64,000 bases of DNA from the NCBI RefSeq assembly GCF_011634835.1, contig NZ_SIRP01000001.1, positions 549,040 through 613,039 of the forward strand, given 5' to 3'. This DNA is from Isoptericola sp. BMS4. Lineage in GTDB: Bacteria > Actinomycetota > Actinomycetes > Actinomycetales > Cellulomonadaceae. The position numbers and the translations under genes were made by a program. Positions 32,257-40,995 of the stretch are shown here, piece by piece; position 1 is the first letter of the stretch; each line of letters begins with the position of its first letter. The notes under the pieces were generated by a model. The model was not told where the DNA came from, ran no database searches, and was given only the letters and a program-made list of their open reading frames with translations.

Positions 32257-33651
32257 GTGACCACCACCAGCGACCGCTCGGACGCGCACCTCGCGCACGG
32301 CCTGCGCCCCCGCCACCTGACGATGATGGGCCTCGGCTCCGCGATCGGCGCGGGCCTGTTCCTCGGCTCCGGGCAGGCGATCGGCACCGCCGGGCCCGCC
32401 GTGCTCATCAGCTACGCGATCGCGGGCGCCGTCGTCGTGCTCGTGATGCGGATGCTCGCGGAGATGGCGTCCGCGATGCCCTCCTCGGGCTCGTTCTCCG
32501 TCTATGCCGAGGCCGCCCTGGGCCGTTGGGCCGGGTTCCTGCTCGGCTGGCTGTACTGGTTCATGCTCATCATGGTGCTCGGCGTCGAGGTGACCGGCGT
32601 CGCCGAGATCGTCACCGGGTGGTGGCCCGCCGTCCCGCAGTGGGCCGTCGCCGCGCTCGTCGTCGCGGTGCTCGGCGGGATCAACCTCGTCGGCGTGAAG
32701 CAGTTCGGGGAGGCCGAGTTCTGGTTCGCGCTGATCAAGGTCGCCGCGATCGTCGCGTTCCTCGCCGTGGGCGTGCTCATCGTCGTCGGCGTGATCCCGG
32801 TCTCGGGCAGCGTCCTCGGGCACTGGGCGGATCACGGCGGGTTCGCCCCGGCCGGGGTCGCCGGCATCGCCGCCGGCCTGCTCGCGGTGGCGTTCGCCTT
32901 CGGCGGCATCGAGATCGTCGCGATCGCCGCGGCCGAGGCCCGGGACCCGCGCGACGCCGTCGCCCGCGCCACCCGCACCATCCTGTGGCGCATCCTGTTC
33001 TTCTACGTCGGGTCCGTCGCGATCATCGTGGCGCTGGTCCCGTGGGACGACCCCGACGCTCTCGCCTCGCCGTTCGTGTCCGTGCTGCAGCTCGCCGGGT
33101 TCGACTGGGCGGCGCGGCTCATGGAGGTCGTCGTGGCGCTGGCGCTGCTGAGCGCCTTCAACGCCAACGTGTACGGCACGTCGCGCATGCTCTTCTCGCT
33201 GGGGCAGCGCGACGACGCCCCGGCCGTCGTGACGCGCGTGTCGCGGCGCGAGGTCCCGTGGGTCTCCGTGCTGGTCTCCGTGTTCTTCGGCGTGGTCGCG
33301 GTGCTGCTCAACTGGCTCCTGCCCGAGACGCTCCTGTCGATCCTGCTGAACGCCGTCGGGTCGGCGCTGTTCGTCGTGTGGCTGCTCGTCACGATCGCCC
33401 AGCTGCGGCTGCGCCCGCGGCTGGAGGCCGAGGCCGCGCGCACGGGCGAGCCGATGCGGCTGCGCATGTGGGGCTTCCCGGGGCTCAGCTGGGTGGTGCT
33501 CGCGGCCCTCGTCGGGCTCGCGGCGCTCATGCTCTCCGACGACGCCGCGCGCGCCCAGCTCACCGCGACCGGCGGGCTGGTGCTCGTGATCCTCGCGGTC
33601 TACGCCGTCGTCCGGGCGGTGCGGCGCACCAGGACGCCTGCCGCGGGCTGA
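32257..33651 (+). CDS. Amino-acid permease (AAT/GABA-permease type)
   Basis: A 464-residue membrane transporter with 12 helices. RHLTMMGLGSAIGAGLFLGSGQAI is the conserved start of AAT-family amino-acid:H+ symporters (quoted region residues 18-41, with the unwound GSAIGAG); EMASAMPSSGSF, the VLGGINLVGVKQFGEAEFWF segment in the middle and AFGGIEIVAIAAAEA in helix 6 agree with GabP/AnsP-like proteins. The exact amino acid is unknown. The GTG at 32257 follows TACCGT by eight bases, another leaderless start. It converges on the NDH-2 gene. Confidence 0.92.
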   Translation: MTTTSDRSDAHLAHGLRPRHLTMMGLGSAIGAGLFLGSGQAIGTAGPAVLISYAIAGAVVVLVMRMLAEMASAMPSSGSFSVYAEAALGRWAGFLLGWLYWFMLIMVLGVEVTGVAEIVTGWWPAVPQWAVAALVVAVLGGINLVGVKQFGEAEFWFALIKVAAIVAFLAVGVLIVVGVIPVSGSVLGHWADHGGFAPAGVAGIAAGLLAVAFAFGGIEIVAIAAAEARDPRDAVARATRTILWRILFFYVGSVAIIVALVPWDDPDALASPFVSVLQLAGFDWAARLMEVVVALALLSAFNANVYGTSRMLFSLGQRDDAPAVVTRVSRREVPWVSVLVSVFFGVVAVLLNWLLPETLLSILLNAVGSALFVVWLLVTIAQLRLRPRLEAEAARTGEPMRLRMWGFPGLSWVVLAALVGLAALMLSDDAARAQLTATGGLVLVILAVYAVVRAVRRTRTPAAG

Positions 33652-33677
33652 GCCCACGCGGGACGACGCCCCCGGCG

Positions 33678-34964
33678 TCAGTCCGTCTTCGCGGGCCGGA
33701 TCGTCGGCACGTCGCCGACGATCGGCACGGGGCGCTTGTAGTTCCGGAAGCCGTAGCGCACCACGAGACCCGCCGTCGTCGTCACCCGGTTGCGCACGCC
33801 CACCAGCGAGGTGATGTGCACGAACAGCCAGGCGAACCATGCGGTCGCGCGGGTGAGCCGCAGGGGCCGGCGCAGCCCCGGGACGTTGATCTCGGCGATG
33901 GCGGAGCGGCGCCCGATCACCGCCATCGTGCCCTTGTCGTGGTACTTCAGCGGCTCCGTGGGGCGGCCCTCGATCAGGGCGAGGATGTTGCGTGCGGCCT
34001 GCCGGCCGCCCTGGATCGCCGGCTGGGCGAGCTGGGGCAGCGGGTCGGCCTGGGCAGCGATGTCGCCGACGGCGAAGACGCCCGGGCGCCCGTCCACCTG
34101 CAGGTCGTCGCCGACGGCGACGCGGCCGTGCTCGGTGCGCGGCAGGTCCCACGCGTCGACCTCGGGGTGCGGGCCGATGCCCGCCGACCACACCGTGAGG
34201 TCCGCGGGGAGGGTGGTGCCGTCGGTGAGCACGACCTTGTCGGGGCCGACCTCGGCGACCCCGGAGCCCAGCCGCAGCGTCACCTGGCGCCGGGCGAGCT
34301 CCTCCGCGGCGTAGGCCCGCAGCGCCGGGTCGAACGTCTTGAGCAGCTCGGTGCCGCGCTGCACGATCGTCACCTCGAAGGCGTCGCCGTGGATCTCCGG
34401 GTAGCTGGGCGCGAGCCCGGCGGTGCGCAGCTCGGCCAGCGCGCCCGCCACCTCGACGCCGGTGGGGCCGCCGCCGACCACCACGACCCGTAGGCCGGCG
34501 TCGCGGTGCTGCGCGAAGGCCGACTGCTCGAGGCGGATGAAGAGCTGGTCGCGGATCTTCAGCGCCTGGGAGCGGGAGTACATGCCGAGGGCGTGCTCCT
34601 CGGCGCCGGGAGTGCCGAAGTAGTTGACGGTGACGCCGTTGGCGACCACCAGGTAGTCGTAGCCGATCTCCTGCCCGCCCAGCAGCCGGATCCGCCGGTC
34701 CTCGTGGTCGATGCCGACCAGGTGCTCGTGCACGACGCGGAGGTTCTTCTGGCGCAGCCGCAGCGCCCGCAGCCAGGTGGTGACGTCACCGGCGTTCAGG
34801 CCGCCGGTCGCGACCTGGTACAGCAGCGGCTGGAACGTCTTGTACACACGGCGGTCCACGAGAGTGACCCGTACGGGCGCGTCGGCGAGGGCCCTGACTG
34901 TCGCCAGTCCGCCGAAGCCTCCGCCGACGACGACCACGTGGGGGAGGGGGCTCTGCTCGGTCAC
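33678..34964 (-). CDS. ndh: Type II NADH:quinone oxidoreductase
   Basis: A 428-residue NDH-2 that passes electrons from NADH to menaquinone at the inner face of the membrane without pumping protons. VVVVGGGFGGLATVRAL is the FAD site at the N terminus, VVVVGGGPTGVEVAGALAEL the NADH site near residue 165, and GVFAVGDIAAQAD with QPAIQGGRQAARNI the quinone-proximal region. Hydrophobic C-terminal helices (WFAWLFVHITSLVGVRNR) anchor it to the membrane. The GTG at 34964 lies six bases after TACGGT on the minus strand, so the message is probably leaderless. It is divergent from the MOSC gene. Confidence 0.95.
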   Translation of the reverse strand: MTEQSPLPHVVVVGGGFGGLATVRALADAPVRVTLVDRRVYKTFQPLLYQVATGGLNAGDVTTWLRALRLRQKNLRVVHEHLVGIDHEDRRIRLLGGQEIGYDYLVVANGVTVNYFGTPGAEEHALGMYSRSQALKIRDQLFIRLEQSAFAQHRDAGLRVVVVGGGPTGVEVAGALAELRTAGLAPSYPEIHGDAFEVTIVQRGTELLKTFDPALRAYAAEELARRQVTLRLGSGVAEVGPDKVVLTDGTTLPADLTVWSAGIGPHPEVDAWDLPRTEHGRVAVGDDLQVDGRPGVFAVGDIAAQADPLPQLAQPAIQGGRQAARNILALIEGRPTEPLKYHDKGTMAVIGRRSAIAEINVPGLRRPLRLTRATAWFAWLFVHITSLVGVRNRVTTTAGLVVRYGFRNYKRPVPIVGDVPTIRPAKTD

Positions 34965-35045
34965 GAGCCCACCGTAGACGAGCCGGGCCACGTCCGGCCT
35001 GCGATGACGCTCCGGGAGGCGGCCGCGCGGTGAGAGCATGGCCAC

Positions 35046-35705
35046 ATGGCTGAGGTGGTGGCGGTGTGCCGGGTCCGCGCTCTCCTGCCCGACTCCGGGT
35101 CGGTCGGCGTCACGGGCATCGACAAGCGCCCCGTCGAGGGCCGGGTCCGGGCCCGGCCGATCGGGCTGTACGGGGACGTCCAGGCGGACCGGGAGCACCA
35201 CGGCGGATACGACCAGGCGGTCTACGCCTACGCCGAGGAGGATGCCGAGCGATGGTCGGCCGAGCTCGGGTACGCGATCACCCCGGGCCTGTTCGGGGAG
35301 AACCTGCGCACGCGCGGCCTGCCGGTGAGCGGCGCCGTCATCGGCGAGCGCTGGCGCGTCGGGACGGCCACGCTCGAGGTCACGCAGCCGCGGACGCCGT
35401 GCCAGACGTTCGCCCGGCGGCTCGGCTCCCCGCCGCGGTGGGTGCGCCGGTTCACCGAAGAGAACCGCACCGGCGCGTATCTCCGTGTCGTCGAGCCGGG
35501 CGAGCTCGGCGCCGGCGACGCGATCGAGGTCGTGTCCCGCCCGGCGCACGGCGTCACCGTCGCGGACTGGTTCGGGGCCGCCAACCGGCTCGACGGCGCG
35601 GCCGACGTCGGCCGTGTGGCGGCGGCCCTGCTCGCCGCGCACGACGGCGGCGACGTGCGCCTGGGTGACGAGCTGCTCGCGCGGGCGCGCCGCGCCGCCC
35701 GCTGA
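35046..35705 (+). CDS. MOSC-domain protein (YiiM-like)
   Basis: A 219-residue stand-alone MOSC protein of the YiiM type. GVTGIDKRPVEGRV, then GDVQADREHHGGYDQAVYAY, FGENLRTRGLPV and TQPRTPCQTFARRLG follow the family order; the cysteine in RxPCxTF is the conserved sulfur or molybdenum-cofactor-binding residue. YiiM-type proteins take part in reductive detoxification of N-hydroxylated bases in E. coli. No molybdenum-cofactor genes are nearby. The ATG at 35046 has no ribosome-binding site; GAGCAT lies six bases upstream. Confidence 0.92.
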   Translation: MAEVVAVCRVRALLPDSGSVGVTGIDKRPVEGRVRARPIGLYGDVQADREHHGGYDQAVYAYAEEDAERWSAELGYAITPGLFGENLRTRGLPVSGAVIGERWRVGTATLEVTQPRTPCQTFARRLGSPPRWVRRFTEENRTGAYLRVVEPGELGAGDAIEVVSRPAHGVTVADWFGAANRLDGAADVGRVAAALLAAHDGGDVRLGDELLARARRAAR

Positions 35706-35768
35706 ATCCACCGGACGATCTGCGGGAACCTCTTGCGCGCGGTCGAACGGACCCCTACAGTCGAACAC

Positions 35769-37232
35769 ATGTTCGAGAGCGACGGGGTGGCTGGGCACGC
35801 GGCCGACCCCACGGTCTCTCGTTCGCCCGGTTCCGGCGTGGCCAGTGCCCCGGCCGCGCCGGAACCGGGCCTCGTGCGAGACAACGGACCCGTGCGCCGG
35901 GAGCGCGACGCCGTGCCGCCGGTCCTGCTGGACCGCGAGCCCGCGGGCGCAGGCCTCGCCGCGGAGCTGTCCGCGGTCGACGAGGCGGCGCTCGGCGACG
36001 ACGACCTCGTCGAGGTGCTGGCGGCGTGGGACCGGCTCGCGTCCTGGGCGGAGGCGGGCGCTGCCCGGGCGCTGGCGGCTCTGCTCGGCCGCACGGCAGG
36101 CACGGCGCGCGACGAGTTCGTGGCCGACGAGGTGGCGGCGCGACTCGGGGCGGACCGCGCCGACGCGGCCCGACGCGTCGCGCTGGCCCGCGGGGTCGTG
36201 CGCCTGCCGGAGGTCGCCGAGGCGCTGGCCACCGGCGCCGTGGACCGGGGCAAGGCCGAGGCGCTGCTCCTCACCGGGACCCTGCCGGACGACGTGCGCC
36301 GGGCGGAGGTCCGTGCGCTGCTGCCCCAGGCGGGGCGGCTCACCCCGCAGGAGGTGCGCGAGCGCCTGCGCCGCGCCGAGCTCGCGCGGGACCCCGACGG
36401 CGCCCGGGCACGGCACCACGACGCGCGGGAGGCGCGGTCCGTGCGGATCGAGGCGGTCGACGACACGATGGCGCGGCTGACGGCCGAGCTGCCGGCGGAC
36501 GACGCGGTCCGGGTCTTCTCGGCGGTCGACGCCGCCGCCGACGCCCTGCGCGAGCACCGCGAGAGCCGCCCGCCGGACGCCGCGCGCGCCGACGCGCTCG
36601 TCGGGGTGCTCACCGGCCGCCTGCGCGTCGAGGCGCCGCCAGACCGCGAACGCCACCCCGGGGGCGCGGACCGTGGCGGGGCCGCACGCCGGGCGGGAGC
36701 GGCGGCCGCCGGGCCGCCGGTCGTGCGACCCGGCGACGTCCACGTGACCGTCGCGGCATCCACCCTGCTCGGCTCGGACGACCTGCCCGCGATCCTCGCG
36801 GGTCACGGCCCCGTCCCTGCGCCGATGGCGCGGGCCCTCGCCGGAGACCCGGACGCGGTGTGGCAGCGGCTCTTCACCGACCCCGGTACCGGCGAGCTCG
36901 TCGACCTCGCCCCGCAGGGGTACCGTCCCGGCGCCGAGCTGCGCCGCGCCGTCGTCGCCGCCCGGGACGCGACGTGCACCTTCCCCGGGTGCCGGGTGCC
37001 CGCCGAACGGGCCGACGTCGACCTGGTCGCGGAGGGCGCGGTGACCGGTGCGGGGCTCGGCGTGGGCCTGCACGCGGTGTGCGCCACCCACCGTCGGGCG
37101 GCGTCGCACGGCGGGTGGCAGGTGGCGCGCGAGGCGACCGGTGCCACGGTCTGGACGACGCCCACCGGGCGCCGGCACCGTCGGGCGGCGGCCGTCGTCG
37201 ACCCGCGATGCGTTCCGCCGTCGGTCACGTGA
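35769..37232 (+). CDS. DUF222 protein with degenerate HNH domain
   Basis: A 487-residue member of the large actinobacterial DUF222/HNH (13E12-like) group. The DUF222 helical part spans about residues 50-280 (EVLAAWDRLASWAEAGAARAL). The C-terminal HNH part begins DATCTFPGCRVPAERADVDL and ends CATHRRAASHGGWQV. The usual DLDHTxPW, whose His is catalytic, is replaced by DVDLVAEGAV, so nuclease activity is probably lost although the cysteine pair CTFPGC and later C-x2-H remain. TTGCGC (-35) and TACAGT (-10, 35756-35761) are spaced by 17 bp, with ATG seven bases after, giving a leaderless start. A UUCG-loop hairpin follows the stop. Confidence 0.88.
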   Translation: MFESDGVAGHAADPTVSRSPGSGVASAPAAPEPGLVRDNGPVRRERDAVPPVLLDREPAGAGLAAELSAVDEAALGDDDLVEVLAAWDRLASWAEAGAARALAALLGRTAGTARDEFVADEVAARLGADRADAARRVALARGVVRLPEVAEALATGAVDRGKAEALLLTGTLPDDVRRAEVRALLPQAGRLTPQEVRERLRRAELARDPDGARARHHDAREARSVRIEAVDDTMARLTAELPADDAVRVFSAVDAAADALREHRESRPPDAARADALVGVLTGRLRVEAPPDRERHPGGADRGGAARRAGAAAAGPPVVRPGDVHVTVAASTLLGSDDLPAILAGHGPVPAPMARALAGDPDAVWQRLFTDPGTGELVDLAPQGYRPGAELRRAVVAARDATCTFPGCRVPAERADVDLVAEGAVTGAGLGVGLHAVCATHRRAASHGGWQVAREATGATVWTTPTGRRHRRAAAVVDPRCVPPSVT

Positions 37233-37240
37233 CGTTCACG

Positions 37241-37262
37241 CCCGAACGGTTCGCCGTTCGGG
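37241..37262 (+). terminator. Hairpin with TTCG loop, overlapping the next promoter
   Basis: CCCGAACGG and CCGTTCGGG (9 bp) flank a TTCG tetraloop nine bases after the DUF222 stop. The -10 TAGTTT of the phosphoesterase gene lies only ten bases on, so the hairpin occupies its -35 region. Confidence 0.85.
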
Positions 37263-37284
37263 TGGGGGGCCTAGTTTCCGGCGC

Positions 37285-38571
37285 ATGAGCCAGCACCAGC
37301 ACCCAGCAGACGACCGCGCCACCGCCGGGGCGACCGCCCCCGCCGGCCAGGGCGCCCCGCGAAGCGACGACGCGACCGCCGGACCCGGAGGAGACGGCGG
37401 GAGGAGCGGCCTCGGACGGCGGACGTTCATGACCCTCTCGGGGGTCGGCGCCGCCGGCGCGGTCGCCGCCACCGCCCGGCCCGCCGCCGCCGAGGTGCCC
37501 GCCACGGTCACCGCCGGGCGCCGCCCGCGCCTGCGGTTCCGCGACGACGGCACGTACACGATCGTCCAGTTCAACGACACCCAGGACGACGAGAAGATCG
37601 ACCGGCGCACCCTGGAGCTCATGCGCGCCGTCCTCGACGACGAGCAGCCCGACCTCGTGATCCTCAACGGGGACAACATCACCGGCGGCTGCGACACCCC
37701 GCTCGAGATGCGGCAGGCGATGAACAACGTCGCCCAGCCCATGGAGGAGCGGGGCGTCCCGTGGGCGATCACGTTCGGCAACCACGACGAGGACTCCACG
37801 CCGACCAGCGGGGTCGACGAGGAGCAGATGCTCGCCTTCTACCGCTCGTACCGTCACAACGTGAACGGGCCGACGGCACGCGGGGTCACGGGCCAGGGCA
37901 ACTCGCACCTGCTGATCCAGGGCACGAACGGGCGGCCGGCGTTCAACGTGTGGCTGCTCGACTCCGGCCGGTACGCGCCCGGCACCCTCGCGGGCCAGAA
38001 CTTCCACGGCTACCCGACCTGGGACTGGATCCGCATGGACCAGGTCGACTGGTACTACGACACGTCCGTCGCCCTGGAGCGTCGCCACGGTCGCAAGATC
38101 CCGTCGCTCATGTTCATCCACATCCCGCTGTGGGAGTACCGGTTCATGTGGTTCGGCTCCGTCGACGGCCGGACCGCCGCCGACCACGAGCGGGGCAAGG
38201 CCCGGCACGGGATCGAGGGGGAGCGCAACGAGGAGGAGTGCCCCGGGCCGTTCAACTCCGGCCTCTTCTCCGCCGTGCAGCACCGCGGCGACGTCAAGGG
38301 CATCTTCTGCGGCCACGACCACGTCAACACGTACTCGGGCGACTACTACGGCGTGCTGCTCGGCTACGCCGGCAACACCGGCTTCGGCACCTACGGCCTG
38401 AGCGGCGCCGAGCGCAACCGGCTCCGCGGCGCGCGGGTGTACCGGCTCGACGAGTCGGTCGAGGGCGTGCTGACCGGCACCGCCATGCGGTTCGCGTCGG
38501 AGTTCGGCATCGACCTCACCGCCGACGACCAGTGGATCGAGCCGCTCCCGCTGCCGGACGGGCGCGACTGA
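37285..38571 (+). CDS. Tat-exported metallophosphoesterase
   Basis: A 428-residue secreted calcineurin-like phosphoesterase. A twin-arginine signal, GRRTFMTLSGVGAAGAVAAT, starts near residue 48 after a long disordered N terminus. The catalytic metal motifs are in order: QFNDTQDDE (Asp in place of the first D-x-H), LILNGDNITGG (GDN), ITFGNHDED (GNHD), MFIHIPLWEY and FCGHDHVNTYSG (GHDH). The family covers purple-acid-like and DNA phosphoesterases; the closest pattern is the fungal/bacterial Sia1/YkuE-like group, so a phosphatase role outside the membrane is likely. TAGTTT (37272-37277) precedes the ATG by seven bases (leaderless). Confidence 0.92.
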   Translation: MSQHQHPADDRATAGATAPAGQGAPRSDDATAGPGGDGGRSGLGRRTFMTLSGVGAAGAVAATARPAAAEVPATVTAGRRPRLRFRDDGTYTIVQFNDTQDDEKIDRRTLELMRAVLDDEQPDLVILNGDNITGGCDTPLEMRQAMNNVAQPMEERGVPWAITFGNHDEDSTPTSGVDEEQMLAFYRSYRHNVNGPTARGVTGQGNSHLLIQGTNGRPAFNVWLLDSGRYAPGTLAGQNFHGYPTWDWIRMDQVDWYYDTSVALERRHGRKIPSLMFIHIPLWEYRFMWFGSVDGRTAADHERGKARHGIEGERNEEECPGPFNSGLFSAVQHRGDVKGIFCGHDHVNTYSGDYYGVLLGYAGNTGFGTYGLSGAERNRLRGARVYRLDESVEGVLTGTAMRFASEFGIDLTADDQWIEPLPLPDGRD

Positions 38572-38613
38572 CCGGCCGGCGGTCCCGGGTCGGCGTCGGC
38601 ACGCCGGTCCGGT
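38571..38613. terminator. Bidirectional hairpin between convergent genes
   Basis: ACCGGCCGGCG (38571-38581) pairs with CGCCGGTCCGGT (38602-38613) with one bulged base. It starts at the stop of the phosphoesterase and ends at the stop of the PH-domain gene. Confidence 0.65.
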
Positions 38614-38614
38614 G

Positions 38615-39145
38615 TCAGCCGCGCCGGCGCCGCGGCTCGGCCGGCGGCCACTCGCCGTCGTCCGAGCCGTCGTCGGTCGCGTGCAGCAGCTCCTGGATCT
38701 GCACGTGGACCTCGCTGACGCGCGGGACGTCGCGGAGCACCATGCCGGCCTTCTCCGTCGCGTCCGACACCTGCAGCCTGCCGCACCCGAGGAGACGGTC
38801 GACGAGATCCCGCTCGAGCGCGATGTCGTTGATGCGGTACAGCGGGATGTCGCGGCCCACCCGCGTGAGGATGCCGGACCGCATCGCGATGCGCTGCGTC
38901 GTCACCGTGAACGTCGTGGTGCGCCACCGCAGCCACGGCACGACCACCCACACGACCGCCACGACCGCGAGCACGCCGAGCACGACCCAGCGCAGCACGT
39001 CGTCGAGGGGGACGAGGAACGAGCCCACGGCGGCGGCGAGCAGCAGGACCAGCAGCAGGAACGGCCAGAGCACGGCCTCCGCGTGCTCGCGCAGCTCCAG
39101 GACCACGCGTTCGCCGTCGGTGAGGTTCTGCTCGCTCAGCGCCAT
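38615..39145 (-). CDS. Membrane protein with bacterial PH domain (bPH2/YdbT-like)
   Basis: A 176-residue protein. After a short N terminus come two hydrophobic helices (about residues 25-75: LWPFLLLVLLLAAAVGSFLV and VLGVLAVVAVVWVVVPW), then a bacterial PH domain: TTTFTVTTQRIAMRSGILTR, DIPLYRINDIALERDLVDR, GRLQVSDATEKAGMVLRDV. A polar Asp/Arg tail faces the cytoplasm. These proteins are small membrane proteins of unknown role, often involved in envelope stress. The ATG at 39145 (MALSEQ) is chosen; another in-frame ATG lies three codons upstream. It is probably cotranscribed with the phosphatase gene on the same strand, which ends upstream at 39170. Confidence 0.87.
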   Translation of the reverse strand: MALSEQNLTDGERVVLELREHAEAVLWPFLLLVLLLAAAVGSFLVPLDDVLRWVVLGVLAVVAVVWVVVPWLRWRTTTFTVTTQRIAMRSGILTRVGRDIPLYRINDIALERDLVDRLLGCGRLQVSDATEKAGMVLRDVPRVSEVHVQIQELLHATDDGSDDGEWPPAEPRRRRG

Positions 39146-39169
39146 GGCGCACATGCTGCCAGACCCACC

Positions 39170-39808
39170 TCAGAGCGTCGGCGGCAGGTTCCAGCCCTCG
39201 ACGGTGCGCAGGCCGTGGTCGTACCCGAGCAGGCAGATCGCCGCGGTGCCGAGCTCCAGCCGGGCCCCGTACGCCGGGTCGACGCCCAGCCAGGCGGTGG
39301 CGAGCACGCGGAGCAGGTGGCCGTGCGCGACGGCGAGCACGTTCCCGCCGTCCCGGAGCGTGCCGTCCGCGCGCTCCACGAAGCGGCGCGCCCGGGCGGC
39401 GACGTCGTCCAGCAGCTCCCCGGGCCGCCCGTCGCCGTGCGCGGGGTCGGGCGGCAGCACGCGCACGCCGTCGTCGAAGATCTGGAACTCGTGCCCGAGG
39501 GTGGCGCCGACCTCGACCGAGGTGCGGCCGTCCACGGGGCCGTAGTCCCACTCGGCGAGATCGGGATCCACGACGGCGTCCCCGTGGCCGGCGAGCTCGG
39601 CCGTGCGGCGCGCCCGCAGCAGCGGTGACGCGTACACGGCCGCGAAGGTCAGCCCGGCCAGCGCGCGGCCGGCAGTGCGGGCCTGGTCCTCGCCGGCGGG
39701 TGTGAGCGGGAGGTCGGTGCGGCCCGTGTGGCGCCCGTCGGCGCTCCACTCCGTCTCGCCGTGGCGGAGCAGCACGAGCTGCGGGTCCTTGCTCGGCACG
39801 AGAGGCAT
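39170..39808 (-). CDS. Histidine phosphatase (phosphoglycerate-mutase-like)
   Basis: A 212-residue cytoplasmic enzyme of the histidine phosphatase superfamily, branch 1. LVLLRHGETEWSADGRHTGR contains the phospho-accepting His and RHG motif; YASPLLRARRTAEL is the second conserved strand; AEWDYGPVDGRT carries the acidic residue; VAHGHLLRVLA the second catalytic His. It resembles broad-specificity phosphatases such as CobC/GpmB-like proteins; no cobalamin genes are near. The ATG at 39808 follows GATGCT by six bases. It lies just upstream of the PH-domain gene on the same strand. Confidence 0.9.
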   Translation of the reverse strand: MPLVPSKDPQLVLLRHGETEWSADGRHTGRTDLPLTPAGEDQARTAGRALAGLTFAAVYASPLLRARRTAELAGHGDAVVDPDLAEWDYGPVDGRTSVEVGATLGHEFQIFDDGVRVLPPDPAHGDGRPGELLDDVAARARRFVERADGTLRDGGNVLAVAHGHLLRVLATAWLGVDPAYGARLELGTAAICLLGYDHGLRTVEGWNLPPTL

Positions 39809-39909
39809 GGACCGAGCATCGCCCACCGGGGCGGACGGGGCACGGCGAGTGTGTGCGGCGCCACGCCGGCCCCGGAATCCCGGGCGTGCCCGCGGCGTTG
39901 CCCAGGATC

Positions 39910-40635
39910 GTGACCCACGCATCCACGAACGCCCCGACAGCCGCGACGACCGAGCGCCCGACCGCCACGCTGAAGGTCGACGTCTGGTCGGACGTCGCCT
40001 GCCCGTGGTGCTACATCGGCAAGCGCCGCTTCGAGTCCGCGCTGGAACGGCTCCGCGAGCGCGACGGCGCCGCCCCCGCCGTTGAGATCGAGTATCACTC
40101 GTTCGAGCTGTCCCCGGACACGCCCGTCGACTTCGAGGGCACCGCGACGGAGTTCCTCGCGAGCCACAAGGGCATCCCGGTCGCGCAGGCGCAGCGGATG
40201 CAGGACCAGGTCACCGAGCTCGCCGCCGCCGAGGGGCTGACCTACCGGATGGACCAGGTGCGCCACACCAAGACGCTCAAGGCGCACGAGCTGCTCCACC
40301 TGGCCAAGGCGCACGGCGTCCAGGCGGAGATGAAGGAGCGGCTGCTGCGCGCGTACTTCACCGAGGGGCGGCACGTGGGCCACGTCGACGACCTCGCCGA
40401 CCTGGCCGCCGAGGCCGGCCTCGACCGTGACGAGGTGGCGGCCGCCCTCGACGCGGGCACCTACGCCGAGGACGTCGCCGAGGACGTCGCGCGGGCCCGC
40501 GCCCTCGGCATCAACGGGGTGCCCTTCTTCGTGCTGGACGGCGCCTACGGGGTCTCCGGCGCCCAGGACCCGGCCGTGTTCGTGCAGGTGCTGGACCGGG
40601 TGCTGGCCGAGCGGGACGACGCGTCCGGCGCGTGA
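39910..40635 (+). CDS. DsbA-family FrnE-like oxidoreductase
   Basis: A 241-residue DsbA-family thioredoxin-fold protein of the FrnE type, without signal peptide, so it works in the cytoplasm. The active site is WSDVACPWCYIGKRRFE (CPWC) near residue 35; the helical insert follows (FLASHKGIPVAQAQRM); the cis-Pro loop is INGVPFFVLDG. FrnE-like proteins act as disulfide isomerases or reductases in oxidative stress. The first 20 residues are an Ala/Thr-rich lead. The GTG at 39910 is preferred because it is the closest start to the domain; no ribosome-binding site is evident. Divergent from the phosphatase gene. Confidence 0.92.
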   Translation: MTHASTNAPTAATTERPTATLKVDVWSDVACPWCYIGKRRFESALERLRERDGAAPAVEIEYHSFELSPDTPVDFEGTATEFLASHKGIPVAQAQRMQDQVTELAAAEGLTYRMDQVRHTKTLKAHELLHLAKAHGVQAEMKERLLRAYFTEGRHVGHVDDLADLAAEAGLDRDEVAAALDAGTYAEDVAEDVARARALGINGVPFFVLDGAYGVSGAQDPAVFVQVLDRVLAERDDASGA

Positions 40636-40788
40636 CCCCGCCCGGCCACGTGCCGCATCTCACACTCGTCCACGTCGCGTCGTGAGCGTGCGTCGCCGAG
40701 AATTGAGACCCCGTCCCGCACCGCCGCGGGTCGACCAACACAGGACGCGCGGCACCGGGGCCGTGCGCTCGTCGTGGAGGAGGAGAGC

Positions 40789-40971
40789 ATGAACGAGATC
40801 ACCGAGAACGGCTACCGTTCGATCGCCAACCCGCGTCGCACGACGCTCGCGTCGCGCACGCCCGCGGACGCCGCGACCCCGCGCCGTGGCTCCGCCGAGG
40901 GCGACGGTCTGCAGATGCTGGCCGACGACGCCGCCCTCTGCGCGGACGGGAGCTGCGCCCTGCCGGAGTGA
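40789..40971 (+). CDS. Small peptide (60 residues) with C-terminal Cys-x4-Cys
   Basis: An isolated short gene with a very strong ribosome-binding site (GGAGGAGGAG, 40775-40784) before ATG 40789. The peptide begins MNEITENGYRSIANPRR, continues with Thr/Ala/Arg-rich sequence, and ends LCADGSCALPE, so two cysteines lie four residues apart near the C terminus. It has no signal peptide or membrane helix. The leader-then-Cys layout resembles ribosomal-peptide precursors, but no modifying enzyme is near; it could equally be a redox or metal-binding small protein. I do not recognise a family. Confidence 0.65.
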   Translation: MNEITENGYRSIANPRRTTLASRTPADAATPRRGSAEGDGLQMLADDAALCADGSCALPE

Positions 40972-40995
40972 CCTGAGAGGCTGCCGGGCCGTCGC

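Noticed and set aside
38702..38712. Nine-base match of the same spacer seed inside the PH-domain gene
   Set aside because: About one such match is expected by chance in 64 kb of two strands, and the following bases differ.
40636..40788. Riboswitch or leader before the small peptide gene
   Set aside because: Some complementarity (ctcac/gtgag, tctca/tgaga) but no recognised conserved core; could also be a decayed palindromic element.
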